54,723 bases of DNA from Pseudovibrio sp. Ad37 (GTDB taxonomy: Bacteria > Pseudomonadota > Alphaproteobacteria > Rhizobiales > Stappiaceae): NCBI RefSeq assembly GCF_001623075.1, contig NZ_LMCF01000211.1:1-54723 (forward strand), in the 5' to 3' direction. The notes beneath the pieces were generated by a model. The model saw nothing but the letters and a program-made list of their open reading frames with translations. It did not search any database and was not told the origin of the DNA. The position numbers were made by a program, and so were the translations under genes. Of the stretch, positions 35,194 to 45,029 are shown piece by piece (position 1 is the first letter of the stretch; the number at the start of each line of letters is the position of its first letter).

Positions 35194-35954
35194 AGCTCAG
35201 CCCTCCGCGTTGCAAACAACCAGCCCGCAAAGGCAACTGTGCCGCCCACAAACCCGGTCAGCAGCAAATCAGCTCCTGGAAAGAAGTGATAGAAGACAGG
35301 CCCGAGAATGAGCCCAAGAATGAGCGCGGCCCTATCACCACTCGTGCGAGAAGCCTGATACATGGAAAACATGAAGTAGATCGGCGTCAGCAAAACCAGA
35401 CCAGCAGCAATCGGCCCTTCTACCGCTGGAAGCACTATATAAGACAACGCCGTCGAACACAGCACCACAAAATGCACTGTGGACCCAAACCCGGCAAAGA
35501 ACGGAAGGCGCGCCGCCCTTGGCATGCTTGGCAGATTGCGCATGGCAAACACCCACGCCGTCACGGCCACGAAATGTGACACAATCAGCATATGCCACGT
35601 CTTGGTTCGCTTCTCATCCCGCAGAACGGGCATCAGCGCCACCGTCATCGGCATCAAACGCACAGCGGAAAGAGCCACTGCAATCGCAGCGGGGATCAAT
35701 CCGGCCCCGGCACTCATAGCGCCCGTCAAAACAACAATGCTTGGCAACGCCCACATGAACAGGCTCATCAAGAGCACTTCAGTGAGCGTAAGCCCAACTT
35801 CGCGGGCCAGCGAGGTAAACCCCACAAAGGCCATCATCAAAATAAGTGTCGGGAGGCAAAACGCGCCTTTAGCTCCTTGGCGGAACCAATAGGCACCTCC
35901 CTCAAATTCCGAAGGATCCTCTCCTTCGTCGATATCCATGTCTGAACTGGTCAT
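35190..35954 (-). CDS. azlC: Branched-chain amino acid exporter subunit AzlC
   Basis: A 254-aa membrane protein with about seven helices; FRQGAKGAFCLPTLILMMAFVGF and SAGAGLIPAAIAVALSAVRLMPM are characteristic of AzlC. It forms an export complex with AzlD. It is first in the azlC-azlD operon, with the azlD start overlapping its stop. Confidence 0.88.
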   Translation of the reverse strand: MTSSDMDIDEGEDPSEFEGGAYWFRQGAKGAFCLPTLILMMAFVGFTSLAREVGLTLTEVLLMSLFMWALPSIVVLTGAMSAGAGLIPAAIAVALSAVRLMPMTVALMPVLRDEKRTKTWHMLIVSHFVAVTAWVFAMRNLPSMPRAARLPFFAGFGSTVHFVVLCSTALSYIVLPAVEGPIAAGLVLLTPIYFMFSMYQASRTSGDRAALILGLILGPVFYHFFPGADLLLTGFVGGTVAFAGWLFATRRAEL

Positions 35955-36063
35955 TTAAGAACTCGGAGGCTCACGAGAAAGAAGAGCCTTTGGGGAAGAA
36001 GAAACGCAATCTATTGAAGCTGCATAAAGAAGCCTACACAAGACTACGTAGCCCCACCATACA

Positions 36064-36093
36064 AAAAAGCCGGAGCAGATGCTCCGGCTTTTT
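36064..36093 (-). terminator. Terminator of clpS-clpA
   Basis: 13-bp arms aaaaagccggagc / gctccggcttttt with a 4-base loop; T-run on either strand. It is 17 bases past the clpA stop. Confidence 0.92.
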
Positions 36094-36109
36094 CTCAACT
36101 ATCAATGCT

Positions 36110-38560
36110 TTAATCCGCAATCGGAATACCGGGAACATCACCACGCTTGGTGGCATCAGCACCCCGGCCCGTTTTCGGAACAACGGATTTGCCCTTGCCT
36201 TTGGCAACCGGCTTTTTCTTGGCAGCCTTCGCCTTAGGTGTCGGACGTTCCTCAACGCTTTCAAGAAGCAGACCTTCAAGATCCTCAGAAACGGAGACCT
36301 TAACAGTCCCACCCTTCTGAAGCTTGCCGAACAGAACCTCATCAGCCAACGGCTTCTTGATGTGCTCCTGAATAACACGGCCCAGCGGACGGGCCCCCAT
36401 CAGACGGTCGTAGCCTTTCTCAGAAAGCCAGGCCACAGCTTCAGGTGTCAGTTCAAAGGTCACGTTACGCTCCGCAAGCTGAGCTTCCAGCTGCATAACG
36501 AACTTCTCAACCACACGATGAATAACGTCACTATCCAGATTTGCGAACGGAATGATCGCATCAAGACGGTTCCGGAACTCCGGAGTGAACATCTTGTTGA
36601 TCGCATCCATATCATCGCCATCACGGTCAATGCGATTGAAGCCCATAGGAGCTTTCGCCAGATCAGCCGCACCAGCGTTGGTGGTCATGATCAGGATCAC
36701 ATTGCGGAAATCGACAGACTTACCATTGTGGTCCGTCAGCTTACCGTGATCCATAACCTGCAACAAAATGTTGAACAGATCAGGATGAGCCTTCTCGATT
36801 TCATCCAGAAGCAGCACACAATGCGGATGCTGATCAACAGCGTCCGTCAGCAAGCCACCCTGATCAAAGCCCACGTAACCTGGAGGTGCACCAATCAGGC
36901 GGGAAACCGTATGGCGCTCCATGTACTCGGACATATCAAATCGGGTCAGCTCAACACCCAGTGTCGATGCCAGCTGGCGCGCAACTTCCGTCTTACCAAC
37001 TCCAGTCGGGCCAGAGAACAGATAAGAGCCAATTGGCTTATCCGGTTCACGCAGACCGGCACGGGCCAGTTTGATGGACGCAGACAACGCTTCAATCGCC
37101 GGATCCTGCCCATAAACAACGCGCTTCAGACTATCCTTAAGGTTGGACAGAACCGCTGCATCGTCCTTGGAAACAGACTTCGGAGGAATCCGCGCCATAG
37201 TCGCGATGGTTGCTTCAATTTCCTTCATGCCGATTGTCTTGCGACGTTTGCCCTCTGGCAGCAACATTTGCGACGCACCAGACTCATCAATCACATCAAT
37301 CGCTTTATCCGGAAGCTTCCGGTCAGCAAGGTAACGAGAGGACAACTCAACAGCCGCCTTGATCGCATCATTGGTGTACTTGATGTTATGGAAGTCCTCA
37401 AAGTAAGGCTTCAGCCCTTTCAGGATTTCAATCGCATCTGGAATGGTTGGCTCGTTCACATCCACTTTCTGGAAGCGACGCACCAGCGCACGGTCCTTTT
37501 CAAAGAACTGGCGATACTCTTTATATGTGGTGGAACCGATACAACGGATCGTACCGGATGCCAACGCAGGCTTCAGCAGATTAGATGCATCCATCGCACC
37601 ACCTGACGTCGCACCTGCACCAATCACGGTGTGGATCTCGTCAATAAACATGATCGCACCCGGATAATCTTCGATTTCCTTGACGACCTGCTTCAGACGT
37701 TCCTCAAAATCACCGCGATAACGAGTACCTGCAAGCAGAGACCCCATATCCAGCGCAAAAATCGTCGCGTTTTTCAGCACCTCAGGCACATCACCAACAA
37801 TGATGCGGCGCGCAAGCCCTTCAGCGATCGCTGTTTTTCCAACGCCCGGATCACCCACATAAAGCGGATTGTTCTTGGCACGGCGACACAGGATCTGAAT
37901 GGTGCGCGAAATTTCCTTCTCACGCCCGATAAGCGGATCAATTTTACCGGAAAACGCTTTGTCATTGAGATTCTGACAATAAGCCTCAAGAGCTTCTGTT
38001 TTCCGCTTTGTTTGGTCAGAAGAACCACCAGATGGAGGCTGCGGCATGCTCACATTAGGGTCAGCGCCACTATCGGATTCTTCTTCAGCACCACGTACCC
38101 GACGTGGTTCAGACAAGCCAGCCCGTTTTGCAATACCATGGGAGATATAATTGACAGCGTCGTACCGTGTCATTTCCTGTTCTTGCAGGAAGTAAGCAGC
38201 ATGGCTTTCACGCTCAGCAAAAATGGCGACAAGAACGTTGGCACCAGTCACTTCTTCACGCCCGGATGATTGAACATGAATGACAGCACGTTGAATGACA
38301 CGCTGGAAACCGGCGGTTGGTTTTGAATCATCATCCCCGTCAACAACGAGGTTCTCTAGTTCAGTATCAATATATTCGACAATGCTTTTTCGCAGTTGAT
38401 CGAGGTCCACATTGCATGCACGCATCACCGCAGCAGCATCCTGATCATCAATCAATGAAAGCAGCAGATGCTCCAGGGTCGCATATTCCTGATGGCGTTC
38501 ATTAGCAAACGCCAAAGCTTGATGGAGAGCTTTCTCCAGACTGCGAGAAAATGACGGCAC
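36110..38560 (-). CDS. clpA: ATP-dependent Clp protease ATP-binding subunit ClpA
   Basis: An 816-aa AAA+ unfoldase partner of ClpP. The N-domain (1-145) starts [19 protein letters not shown]; the first AAA domain carries GDPGVGKT (~235) and the second GPTGVGKT (~520). The ClpP-docking loop reads PMGFNRID where E. coli has an IGL tripeptide. The C-terminal 50 residues are a Lys-rich tail ([16 protein letters not shown]), longer than in E. coli. GTG start at 38560 with AGGGGG upstream. It lies 12 bases after clpS. Confidence 0.97.
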   Translation of the reverse strand: MPSFSRSLEKALHQALAFANERHQEYATLEHLLLSLIDDQDAAAVMRACNVDLDQLRKSIVEYIDTELENLVVDGDDDSKPTAGFQRVIQRAVIHVQSSGREEVTGANVLVAIFAERESHAAYFLQEQEMTRYDAVNYISHGIAKRAGLSEPRRVRGAEEESDSGADPNVSMPQPPSGGSSDQTKRKTEALEAYCQNLNDKAFSGKIDPLIGREKEISRTIQILCRRAKNNPLYVGDPGVGKTAIAEGLARRIIVGDVPEVLKNATIFALDMGSLLAGTRYRGDFEERLKQVVKEIEDYPGAIMFIDEIHTVIGAGATSGGAMDASNLLKPALASGTIRCIGSTTYKEYRQFFEKDRALVRRFQKVDVNEPTIPDAIEILKGLKPYFEDFHNIKYTNDAIKAAVELSSRYLADRKLPDKAIDVIDESGASQMLLPEGKRRKTIGMKEIEATIATMARIPPKSVSKDDAAVLSNLKDSLKRVVYGQDPAIEALSASIKLARAGLREPDKPIGSYLFSGPTGVGKTEVARQLASTLGVELTRFDMSEYMERHTVSRLIGAPPGYVGFDQGGLLTDAVDQHPHCVLLLDEIEKAHPDLFNILLQVMDHGKLTDHNGKSVDFRNVILIMTTNAGAADLAKAPMGFNRIDRDGDDMDAINKMFTPEFRNRLDAIIPFANLDSDVIHRVVEKFVMQLEAQLAERNVTFELTPEAVAWLSEKGYDRLMGARPLGRVIQEHIKKPLADEVLFGKLQKGGTVKVSVSEDLEGLLLESVEERPTPKAKAAKKKPVAKGKGKSVVPKTGRGADATKRGDVPGIPIAD

Positions 38561-38572
38561 AGGCGCCCCCTA

Positions 38573-38902
38573 TTACTTTTTCTCCATTACACATTGCAAT
38601 GGATGTTGGTGTTTTCGGGCGAAATCCATAACTTGTGTGACCTTTGTCTCGGCCACTTCATAGGTGAAGACTCCACACTCCCCTACGCCATGATGATGGA
38701 CATGGAGCATAATCTGCGTCGCATCTTCACGATCCTTATGAAAGAACCGCTCCACAACGTGGATCACGAACTCCATCGGCGTAAAATCATCATTGAGCAA
38801 CAACACGCGATACAAACTGGGCCTTTTTGTTTTTGGCTTAGGTTTGGTAACGGTTATCGTCCCGCCATCATCGTCATTATCCAGGTCGAAATCGCTGCTC
38901 AT
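38573..38902 (-). CDS. clpS: ATP-dependent Clp protease adaptor ClpS
   Basis: Adaptor that binds N-degron substrates and delivers them to ClpA. From ATG 38902 it is 109 aa: an acidic N-tail ([13 protein letters not shown]), then [28 protein letters not shown] and the N-end-rule pocket region ending [13 protein letters not shown]. The length matches the family. The frame is open up to 39109; an ATG at 39061 has a stronger GGGGAG site and would add a 53-residue AT-rich extension that I judge unlikely but possible. It is followed by clpA. Confidence 0.9.
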   Translation of the reverse strand: MSSDFDLDNDDDGGTITVTKPKPKTKRPSLYRVLLLNDDFTPMEFVIHVVERFFHKDREDATQIMLHVHHHGVGECGVFTYEVAETKVTQVMDFARKHQHPLQCVMEKK

Positions 38903-39519
38903 TTGTTCTCTTTGTCCCTCCATGTATAACGCAGAGGACTTTATAGTATTTAAACGTACCCCCTGCGAATTCAAGGGATATGCATTTTCATAGGGCACAC
39001 CAACAACTCCAGAAAAATCAAACAGCGTTTCATTTTCTGTTTCATTATACACCGTAAGCATAAGATTATCTCCCCTGAGAACACTCATTGCCTGTCGCTG
39101 GTCTCTCATTCACACTCTCGCTACAGCATCTGCGCTGTCTTTTCGCTCTGGTTTACAGACTTGCTGGCGCCAACGCCCCGCACCTGGCGGCATCAGCAGC
39201 CTCCCGAATGTACCTGCCAGATCAATCAATTGCAGACATTCAGGACACGCGAAGCCTTCTCTTTCATTGTTAGTACTGATTATTCCCCGAGCAAACTGGA
39301 AAATGCAAACCAATAAGAAGAGAAAACACTCAGACTATCCGAAGGGTTAAACCCTGCTCCCAACGTAAGATGAGCATATTCGGGCCATTCTGCGGACCCA
39401 AACATGCCCGCCAGAATTCAGGATACTGAATCACAATGTTTTGAGAGGGCCTTGAAGAAGAGAGATAGGTTGTCTGAAAATGGAAACAACCAGGGCAATC
39501 TATTTAAAACGCGCAAAAC
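38903..39519. other. Region upstream of clpS
   Basis: About 620 bases before the phasin terminator. It is open in the clpS frame to 39109 and contains a weak 68-residue minus frame ending at 39110 (TGA directly followed by the ATG at 39109). The part next to clpS is AT-rich with a TATAAA-like box near 38940-38950 and is the likely clpS promoter. No other element recognised. Confidence 0.5.
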
Positions 39520-39555
39520 CAAAAAGCCCGAAGCGCTAACGCACCTCGGGCTTTC
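39520..39555 (-). terminator. Terminator of the phasin gene
   Basis: On the minus strand aaagcccga and tcgggcttt pair, with a short GC stem in the loop, followed by a T-run (ttttt). Confidence 0.85.
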
Positions 39556-39576
39556 AATCTCAATTATGCCAGTAGA

Positions 39577-39909
39577 TTACTTGGCAGCTTTAGACAGCAT
39601 ACCCTCATAGGGCTTATAAGCGTCCTTAGCGATCTCAGCATACATTTCGCCGATTTTAGTTGCCTGACCGACCATGCTTTCGTAGCTCACTTTGGCAAAA
39701 TCTGCCTGAGCTTCCATAGCCTTATCAAGAGACTTCGCGCCAACAACTTTCTCCATTGCTGCGCTGCTCTCTTCCATTGACTTCTTAGAGTAGTCCGCAA
39801 CCTCAGCAGAGATCGCCTGCATGCCCTTGGAAAACGCGCCGAAGCTTTGCATAGCTACGTCCATGTTATCTTTTCCAAGCTTCTGCATATTCTCAAATCC
39901 TGTGACCAT
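39577..39909 (-). CDS. Phasin family protein
   Basis: A 110-aa amphipathic, helical protein (MQKLGKDNMDVAMQSFGAF, then YSKKSMEESSAAMEK and QADFAKVSYESM) fitting the phasin_2 pattern. Phasins coat polyhydroxyalkanoate granules. A GAGG site lies 9 bases ahead of the ATG. Upstream lies an unusually good promoter with two TGCN3GCA dyads (40005-40050), as expected if a PhaR-type repressor controls it. No phaC or phaR gene is in the window. Confidence 0.85.
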   Translation of the reverse strand: MVTGFENMQKLGKDNMDVAMQSFGAFSKGMQAISAEVADYSKKSMEESSAAMEKVVGAKSLDKAMEAQADFAKVSYESMVGQATKIGEMYAEIAKDAYKPYEGMLSKAAK

Positions 39910-40004
39910 GAAAATTACCTCATCAATTGGGCGGCGCCGGTATTTCGATGATTAGGTTTTTGTCTCTTGGGGAGCAAACGCCACATTTCTAAACTTACGC
40001 AGCG

Positions 40005-40032
40005 ATATTATGCGCCGCACAAATTTTGTCAA
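40005..40032 (-). promoter_or_regulatory. Strong sigma-70 promoter of the phasin gene
   Basis: On the minus strand: TTGACA (40027-40032), a 16-base spacer, TAATAT (40005-40010). Both boxes are at or near consensus. Transcription would start near 39998, about 90 bases before the phasin ATG. The spacer contains the TGCGCCGCA dyad. Confidence 0.8.
40011..40019. promoter_or_regulatory. TGCN3GCA dyad 1 (candidate PhaR operator)
   Basis: TGCGCCGCA lies between the -35 and -10 boxes. PhaR proteins bind TGC/GCA dyads in phasin promoters of other alphaproteobacteria. Occupancy here would block RNA polymerase. Confidence 0.6.
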
Positions 40033-40041
40033 CTTTTATTT

Positions 40042-40050
40042 TGCGCTGCA
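40042..40050. promoter_or_regulatory. TGCN3GCA dyad 2 (candidate PhaR operator)
   Basis: TGCGCTGCA just upstream of the -35 box, 31 bases from dyad 1, close to three helical turns, so both would face the same side of the DNA. Confidence 0.6.
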
Positions 40051-40302
40051 ATATCATGAAAAGACAGGGGCGTAGCCACAAACAAAAAACGGATAAAAAC
40101 AATATTTTTGCAATCTGCCTTATCGTATTTACAGAATTGTAACCGTAATCGCATCATTCTGGGTATGACGCGAACGGGGGGAGTCACCTGCGCCGCATTT
40201 TTAGCGGCTGAGGCTTTCTGAACACACCTCCGCTAGCAATGAGAGAATTTATTTAGTACAGAGCGCGTAAACCGCCATTATTGCTCACGGGGCGAAAAGA
40301 AC

Positions 40303-41760
40303 ATGGGTCTGCGTAATTTTGGGCCATTTGGGCGCCTAAAAAAGGCATTGGGACAAGCTGTCGGCATTCTTGCTGTATCCTTAGCAATCGCTACAGCTCC
40401 GACTGTTGCCCAGGCAAATTCCAAATATGCTGGTATTGTCGTTGATGCAAAAACCGGGAAGGTTTTGTACGCCAACAACGCCAATGCACGACGCTACCCT
40501 GCGTCCACCACAAAGATCATGACACTTTATGTGCTCTTTGAGGAACTGGAAGCTGGCCGCGCGACACTAAACACTAAAATGAAGGTCTCCCGCTACGCAG
40601 CAGGTCGCCCACCGACAAAGCTTGGCTTGAAGGTTGGCAGCTCTTTGCGCGTTAAGGATGCCATCTATGCACTCGTCACCAAGTCCGCAAACGATGCGTC
40701 GACTGTGATTGCAGAGCATATCTCCGGTTCTGAAACAGCCTTTGCGCGCCGCATGACGCAGACTGCCCGTGCAATTGGCATGCGCAACACCACATTCAGA
40801 AACCCGCATGGCTTGCCAAATTCTAAGCAGGTGACCACCGCAGCAGACCTCGCTCTGCTGGGCCGTGCGATTCAGGATCGGTTCCCGAAGTATTATAAGT
40901 ACTTCAACACCCGCTCTTACACATATGCTGGCCGCCGCATGGGCAACCACAACAAGTTGCTCGGTCGTGTCCGTGGTGTTGATGGAATCAAAACCGGTTA
41001 CACCAACGCCTCCGGCTTCAACCTTGTGACCAACGTTAAACGTGACAATCGCCAGATTGTTGCTGTGGTTCTGGGTGGCCGTACAGGCAAAAGCCGTGAT
41101 GCACAGATGGTCAAGCTGATCAGCCAGTACCTGCCAAAAGCATCCCGTGGTCGTCGCACCACACCGATGCTCTACGCAGGAACCACAAAACGCTATCAGT
41201 TCCCAAAAGTTGCTCCGGCTATTCCAGTTGCCAAAGCAGGCACACCAGTTGCCGAGCAGCCGACACTGCTGGCATATGCCAACGCGACCGGCACAAAACC
41301 GAATTCGAAGCCATCTGATCCAATCGCAAAAATGCTGGAACATCAGGCCACAGCCCCTTCTCCGGCACCGCGCAAGGACCTTGTTGCCAATTCACTGGCT
41401 GCCCCTGCTATTTCTGCCTCGGCAAAACTGCAGCAGCCAGCGAAAGCAGCTGCACCATCTTCCGCTCCAATTCAGCAGAAGATTGCAAGCTTGAAGCCAG
41501 AGGACATCGACACCTCCGGTTGGCACATTCAGATTTCTGCGACCGACAGCCAGGATAAAGCAATCAAGATCCTGGAAAATGCGCGCGCTGCGACAGGGGC
41601 CACCCTGCGTAACAAACGCATTTACACAGAGCCGGTCAAATCTAAGAAACAAACCCTGTACCGCGCGCGGTTCATCGGGTTTGAAACCAAAACAGCAGCC
41701 TGGGATGCTTGTGCCAAACTCAAGAAGGCCAAGTACTCCTGCTATGCCGTCTATCAGTAA
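40303..41760 (+). CDS. D-alanyl-D-alanine carboxypeptidase (PBP5/DacF-like) with SPOR domain
   Basis: A 485-aa exported enzyme that trims the terminal D-Ala of peptidoglycan stem peptides. Signal region 1-38 (ending AQA). The peptidase motifs are intact: SxxK as Ser68-Thr-Thr-Lys71, SxN as Ser128-Ala-Asn130, KTG at 231. A Pro/Ala-rich linker (~300-395) leads to a C-terminal SPOR-type domain (~405-485, GWHIQISATDSQDKAIKIL), which binds denuded septal glycan. Such SPOR fusions are usual in alphaproteobacterial DacF-like proteins. Confidence 0.92.
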   Translation: MGLRNFGPFGRLKKALGQAVGILAVSLAIATAPTVAQANSKYAGIVVDAKTGKVLYANNANARRYPASTTKIMTLYVLFEELEAGRATLNTKMKVSRYAAGRPPTKLGLKVGSSLRVKDAIYALVTKSANDASTVIAEHISGSETAFARRMTQTARAIGMRNTTFRNPHGLPNSKQVTTAADLALLGRAIQDRFPKYYKYFNTRSYTYAGRRMGNHNKLLGRVRGVDGIKTGYTNASGFNLVTNVKRDNRQIVAVVLGGRTGKSRDAQMVKLISQYLPKASRGRRTTPMLYAGTTKRYQFPKVAPAIPVAKAGTPVAEQPTLLAYANATGTKPNSKPSDPIAKMLEHQATAPSPAPRKDLVANSLAAPAISASAKLQQPAKAAAPSSAPIQQKIASLKPEDIDTSGWHIQISATDSQDKAIKILENARAATGATLRNKRIYTEPVKSKKQTLYRARFIGFETKTAAWDACAKLKKAKYSCYAVYQ

Positions 41761-41781
41761 CTCGTATCAGTCACGGTGAGT

Positions 41782-42513
41782 CTAATGTCTGTTGAGAAGC
41801 CGATCCTTCGCCTCGTTGAGTTTGGAAGCCAGGAAAGCAGAACCCCCACTATCGGGGTGCAATCGTTTAATCAGTCTGCGGTGAGCAGCACGGATGTCTT
41901 CCACGGAGGCTCCCGGCGCAAGTCCAAGAACCTCGTAGGCCTCCTTCTCAGTCAGAGCGCTCGAGCTCGACGTGTCTCTCTGCCCCGCTGTGGAATCCGC
42001 GTGGAAGTCTACACGCCAGTTGGAGAGCCTGCTATCGAGGTAAGCTTCGAGTAGGGCAACGCTGTCGCCGTCTGGCTGCACGTCGCGCCAAAGCTGTTTG
42101 AGCTCTGCAACCTGCAAAGAACTCAGCGCGCGGCCAGCAAAGGAACCGGCAAGCACTTTGCCCTCAAGCTTCTTGCTATCATGATCCAGCTCCATATGGA
42201 GAAATCTGGAGGAGATATTGGAAGTCTGACCGGCACTCTTGGAGGCACCACCCAATCCTCCGAAGGGGAAACCACCGGGAAACTTGAAACTCTGCGCAGA
42301 CCCCCAACCCAAAAGGGACAGCGCAAAGGCCGCAAGTGGCAGCGCGATAACGTATCTGCCAGTAACGGCAAGAAAAGCGCAGAATGCCAGCAGCAGTCCG
42401 CCAATCAGCATTTTCAAAACTTCTTTAAGTTTAGCCGGATTTGACTGCGTCAGCCACTTTGCGAAGAAATAGAGGATGGCAAGCACCAATCCTCCCATGA
42501 CCAAATAGCCCAT
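41782..42513 (-). CDS. Membrane-anchored J-domain protein
   Basis: A 243-aa protein. Two N-terminal hydrophobic segments (~3-20 and ~34-68) anchor it. The C-terminal ~60 residues form a J domain with the HPD tripeptide (RLIKRLHPDSGGS) and the YEVLGLAPGASVEDIRAAHR start. It would recruit Hsp70 (DnaK) at the membrane. Partners are unknown. Convergent with the carboxypeptidase gene. Confidence 0.88.
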   Translation of the reverse strand: MGYLVMGGLVLAILYFFAKWLTQSNPAKLKEVLKMLIGGLLLAFCAFLAVTGRYVIALPLAAFALSLLGWGSAQSFKFPGGFPFGGLGGASKSAGQTSNISSRFLHMELDHDSKKLEGKVLAGSFAGRALSSLQVAELKQLWRDVQPDGDSVALLEAYLDSRLSNWRVDFHADSTAGQRDTSSSSALTEKEAYEVLGLAPGASVEDIRAAHRRLIKRLHPDSGGSAFLASKLNEAKDRLLNRH

Positions 42514-42530
42514 TTAGTACCTGACATGTA

Positions 42531-42636
42531 TTAGGCGCATTCCCCAAAAGTGGTTCCGGTTTCCGGATCAGAATACGCACAAAATTAGAGAGCCGAGCGT
42601 GATGCGTGAATGTAAATAAACGCGGCGTGCTCTAGC
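42531..42636 (+). repeat. Dispersed palindromic intergenic repeat, copy B
   Basis: Same order and orientation as 23411-23506: attccccaaaagtgg, then ccggtttccggatcagaatacgc, then gatgcgtgaatgtaaataaacgc. It lies between the VWA gene end and the J-domain gene start. Copy A and B share the motif [gt]gatgcgtgaatgtaaata-type end with few changes. Confidence 0.7.
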
Positions 42637-43354
42637 TAAGGTGTTCTATCAAGAATTGAGCACCTTTATGCCCCGATTGCTCAAGGCGCTCAAGGGCCTG
42701 TCTGCCCCCGGCGGAAAATGTTGCAATCGCAGCCAGTAATCCGCGCAAGCTCGCAGCAGATCCGTCATCAAAGTTCAGATAGACCCCGTTGCTCAACCGG
42801 GCGATCTCCCGATACGCCCGCTCCGCCAAGATGTCCTTGCCTTCCTGAAACACAAAAACCGGCACGCCCAACAACCCGAGCTCCCCTGCCTTATCGCAGA
42901 CCAGATCAGGATTCTCCTCCATACAATCGCCAATATAGACAACCGCCTGCACCCGCTTTTTCCGCGTCTCAGCCAGGGCATGGTCCAGCACCTTCCGAAT
43001 CTGCGTGCGTCCGGCCTGCACGCGAATCTTGCGCATCATTCCGCCCAGCTCTTTGGAATTACTGACCCAGCGCGAGGATTTACACTCGCCATACCCGCGA
43101 AAGAACACCAGCTGCACATCAAGCGGCCCAACCCGGCCCGCTTCAATGAACATCTCTTCCTGCAGATGACAAGCCTGATCCCACGTGGGTTGCCGACTCA
43201 TTGTGGCATCCAGCGCAAAGATCAAACGGCCCCGCTCATCCCCGGCAGGCGCTGCAACCGCGTCTTTGGCAGCCTCCAGAAAGTTGGAAAGATCACTCTT
43301 GCTGTCTGCAGGACTGTTTAAAGATCCGGATCTTTTGGAGAGCTTGTCTGACAT
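42632..43354 (-). CDS. VWA-domain protein
   Basis: A 240-aa protein with a von Willebrand A fold. The metal-ion site (MIDAS) reads FALDATMSRQPTWD where DxSxS is canonical, i.e. an Asp-x-Thr-x-Ser variant. Further pattern: VQAVVYIGDCMEENPD and LGVPVFVFQEGKD. No signal peptide, so cytoplasmic. ATG 43354 is used; 43372 would add six residues. Function unknown; not next to any AAA+ partner gene, unlike many VWA proteins. Confidence 0.8.
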   Translation of the reverse strand: MSDKLSKRSGSLNSPADSKSDLSNFLEAAKDAVAAPAGDERGRLIFALDATMSRQPTWDQACHLQEEMFIEAGRVGPLDVQLVFFRGYGECKSSRWVSNSKELGGMMRKIRVQAGRTQIRKVLDHALAETRKKRVQAVVYIGDCMEENPDLVCDKAGELGLLGVPVFVFQEGKDILAERAYREIARLSNGVYLNFDDGSAASLRGLLAAIATFSAGGRQALERLEQSGHKGAQFLIEHLS

Positions 43355-43613
43355 GGGCGTACCTGTATTCACGTCACAAAGGATTACGAAGGCATTTTAT
43401 TCCAACAACTTAACAATTATTGGGACAGATTGGTTATTTCGCTCGCTAAAGACCAATACCCACTATTGGTGCAATGAGAATAATCACAAAATCTGCTAAA
43501 ATCAGTTATATCAGTTTCTGCTTGCAATTGGGTTCAACAGTTTCTGGGCAAACCCATTACCAACAACAGATAAAAACGCTGCAAAGCAAAGAAATTAAGG
43601 GATGAGGTCCCAC

Positions 43614-44468
43614 ATGGAGACGCCTATGAGAAATCTCCCAGACGTATACCGTGGTGTAGACGACCTGCGGGCTGCACTATTACCTCTGAGACGAGAAGGC
43701 AAAACAATCGCTCTGGTTCCAACCATGGGGGCACTGCACGCAGGCCACCTGTCTCTGGTCGAAAAGGCCCGGGAACATGCGGACATCGTGATTGTTTCAA
43801 TCTTTGTGAATCCAAAACAGTTCGCGCCGGGCGAAGATTTCGAGAGCTACCCAAGAACGGAAGAGACCGACCTGCAAAAGCTGGCGGGCTACGACGTGTT
43901 TGGCGTCTTTGCTCCAAATGCGCGGGAAATGTACCCGAACGGCTTTGCCACATCTATTCAGATCGAAGGCCCGGCCCTTGGTCTGGAAACAGATCACAGA
44001 CCGCACTTCTTCAACGGCGTGGCCACAGTGGTGGCGAAACTGTTGCTGGCCGTTTTGCCAGATGTCGCTGTGTTCGGGGAAAAAGATTACCAGCAGCTGC
44101 GCGTCATCAAGCAACTGGCCAGAGACCTGCACCTGCCAACCAAAGTCATCGGCGCTCCAACCGTGCGCGAAGAGGATGGCCTCGCCATGTCTTCCCGCAA
44201 TGAGTATCTGGATGATAAGGAACGCACGACAGCCAGAACAATTTCTGAAACACTGCAGACTGCGCGCAATGCACTCCATAACGGTGAAAACTGGATTGAA
44301 GTGCGCAAGAAAGCCCTTGTTGTCCTCAAGCTCTCAGGATTTGCGACAGACTACTTCGAGCTGCGCCACGGCAAGCATCTGGGCACACCCATCGACGCCA
44401 AAGGTGCCCGTATTCTGGTCGCCGCCAAAGTTGGCGATACCCGCCTGATCGACAATATCGAAGTATAA
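43614..44468 (+). CDS. panC: Pantothenate synthetase
   Basis: A 284-aa ligase that joins pantoate and beta-alanine with ATP, the last step of pantothenate synthesis. The nucleotide-binding VPTMGALHAGHLSLV and SIFVNPKQFAPGEDFESYPR are intact, as are GEKDYQQLRVIKQLARD and MSSRNEYL. ATG 43614 is chosen because a GAGG site (43604-43607) lies 6 bases upstream; an ATG at 43602 overlaps it. panB is not in the window. Confidence 0.96.
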   Translation: METPMRNLPDVYRGVDDLRAALLPLRREGKTIALVPTMGALHAGHLSLVEKAREHADIVIVSIFVNPKQFAPGEDFESYPRTEETDLQKLAGYDVFGVFAPNAREMYPNGFATSIQIEGPALGLETDHRPHFFNGVATVVAKLLLAVLPDVAVFGEKDYQQLRVIKQLARDLHLPTKVIGAPTVREEDGLAMSSRNEYLDDKERTTARTISETLQTARNALHNGENWIEVRKKALVVLKLSGFATDYFELRHGKHLGTPIDAKGARILVAAKVGDTRLIDNIEV

Positions 44469-44573
44469 AACGACTCTCCGGGCGAATGAATGCATTTGCC
44501 CGGAACCCTACCGCGTCTCAGAAGCTTTCAATTCGCATCTTACTTTGAGAAGAGCTTGCCCGCACAAGGCATC

Positions 44574-44945
44574 CTAAAAATACCCGACATAGCTCAGATA
44601 AGCACCTATTGCGGTAAAAGCGGTGCCTGTGGCGAGAATTCCCCTCTTCCCCATTTGCTGTGACTTTGTCATGTAATCCGGAATGACAATAAGACTTGCC
44701 CCCTTCAACACAGCAGCAGCCCCAACCAGTGTTACGAGAGCGCCGGCCATACTGGACACTTTGAAATGGTTGGCAAGCACAACCATACCAACCACAAAAT
44801 GCACAGCACCAGACAGATTGAGCAAGATCGGATTCGCATCTGATTGGGCAGCAATCATCCGCTGGTAAAAACTGCTGGAAATAAAGAAGCCAAGGCCTGT
44901 CACGAAAAGATACGGCCCGGCAATCGATGCGATAAGCTCGGTCAC
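44574..44945 (-). CDS. Small integral membrane protein
   Basis: A 123-aa protein with four hydrophobic segments (~10-25, 42-60, 65-88 and ~100-122). I do not recognise a named family. GTG start with GGGAG upstream. It stands alone between panC and the DUF1489 gene. Its function cannot be inferred. Confidence 0.7.
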   Translation of the reverse strand: MTELIASIAGPYLFVTGLGFFISSSFYQRMIAAQSDANPILLNLSGAVHFVVGMVVLANHFKVSSMAGALVTLVGAAAVLKGASLIVIPDYMTKSQQMGKRGILATGTAFTAIGAYLSYVGYF

Positions 44946-45029
44946 AGCATGGTTCTCCCGAACAGACAGTCACATGCCGCGTTTATCTCATCCAGCCTTT
45001 ACAGATGCAATCCGCAAAAAAGAGACCGC

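Larger units (their letters stand above)
39910..40302. other. Divergent region phasin/dacF-like
   Basis: About 390 bases. It holds the phasin promoter and dyads (40005-40050) and the promoter of the carboxypeptidase. The middle is AT-rich (40078-40130). A GGGGCGAAAAGAAC leader precedes the downstream ATG. Confidence 0.6.

Noticed and set aside
39110-39313. A 68-aa minus-strand frame ending directly before ATG 39109
   Set aside because: It has a CPEC motif and its TGA stop abuts the next ATG, but there is no ribosome binding site, the composition is odd, and the ATG it would couple to is itself doubtful.
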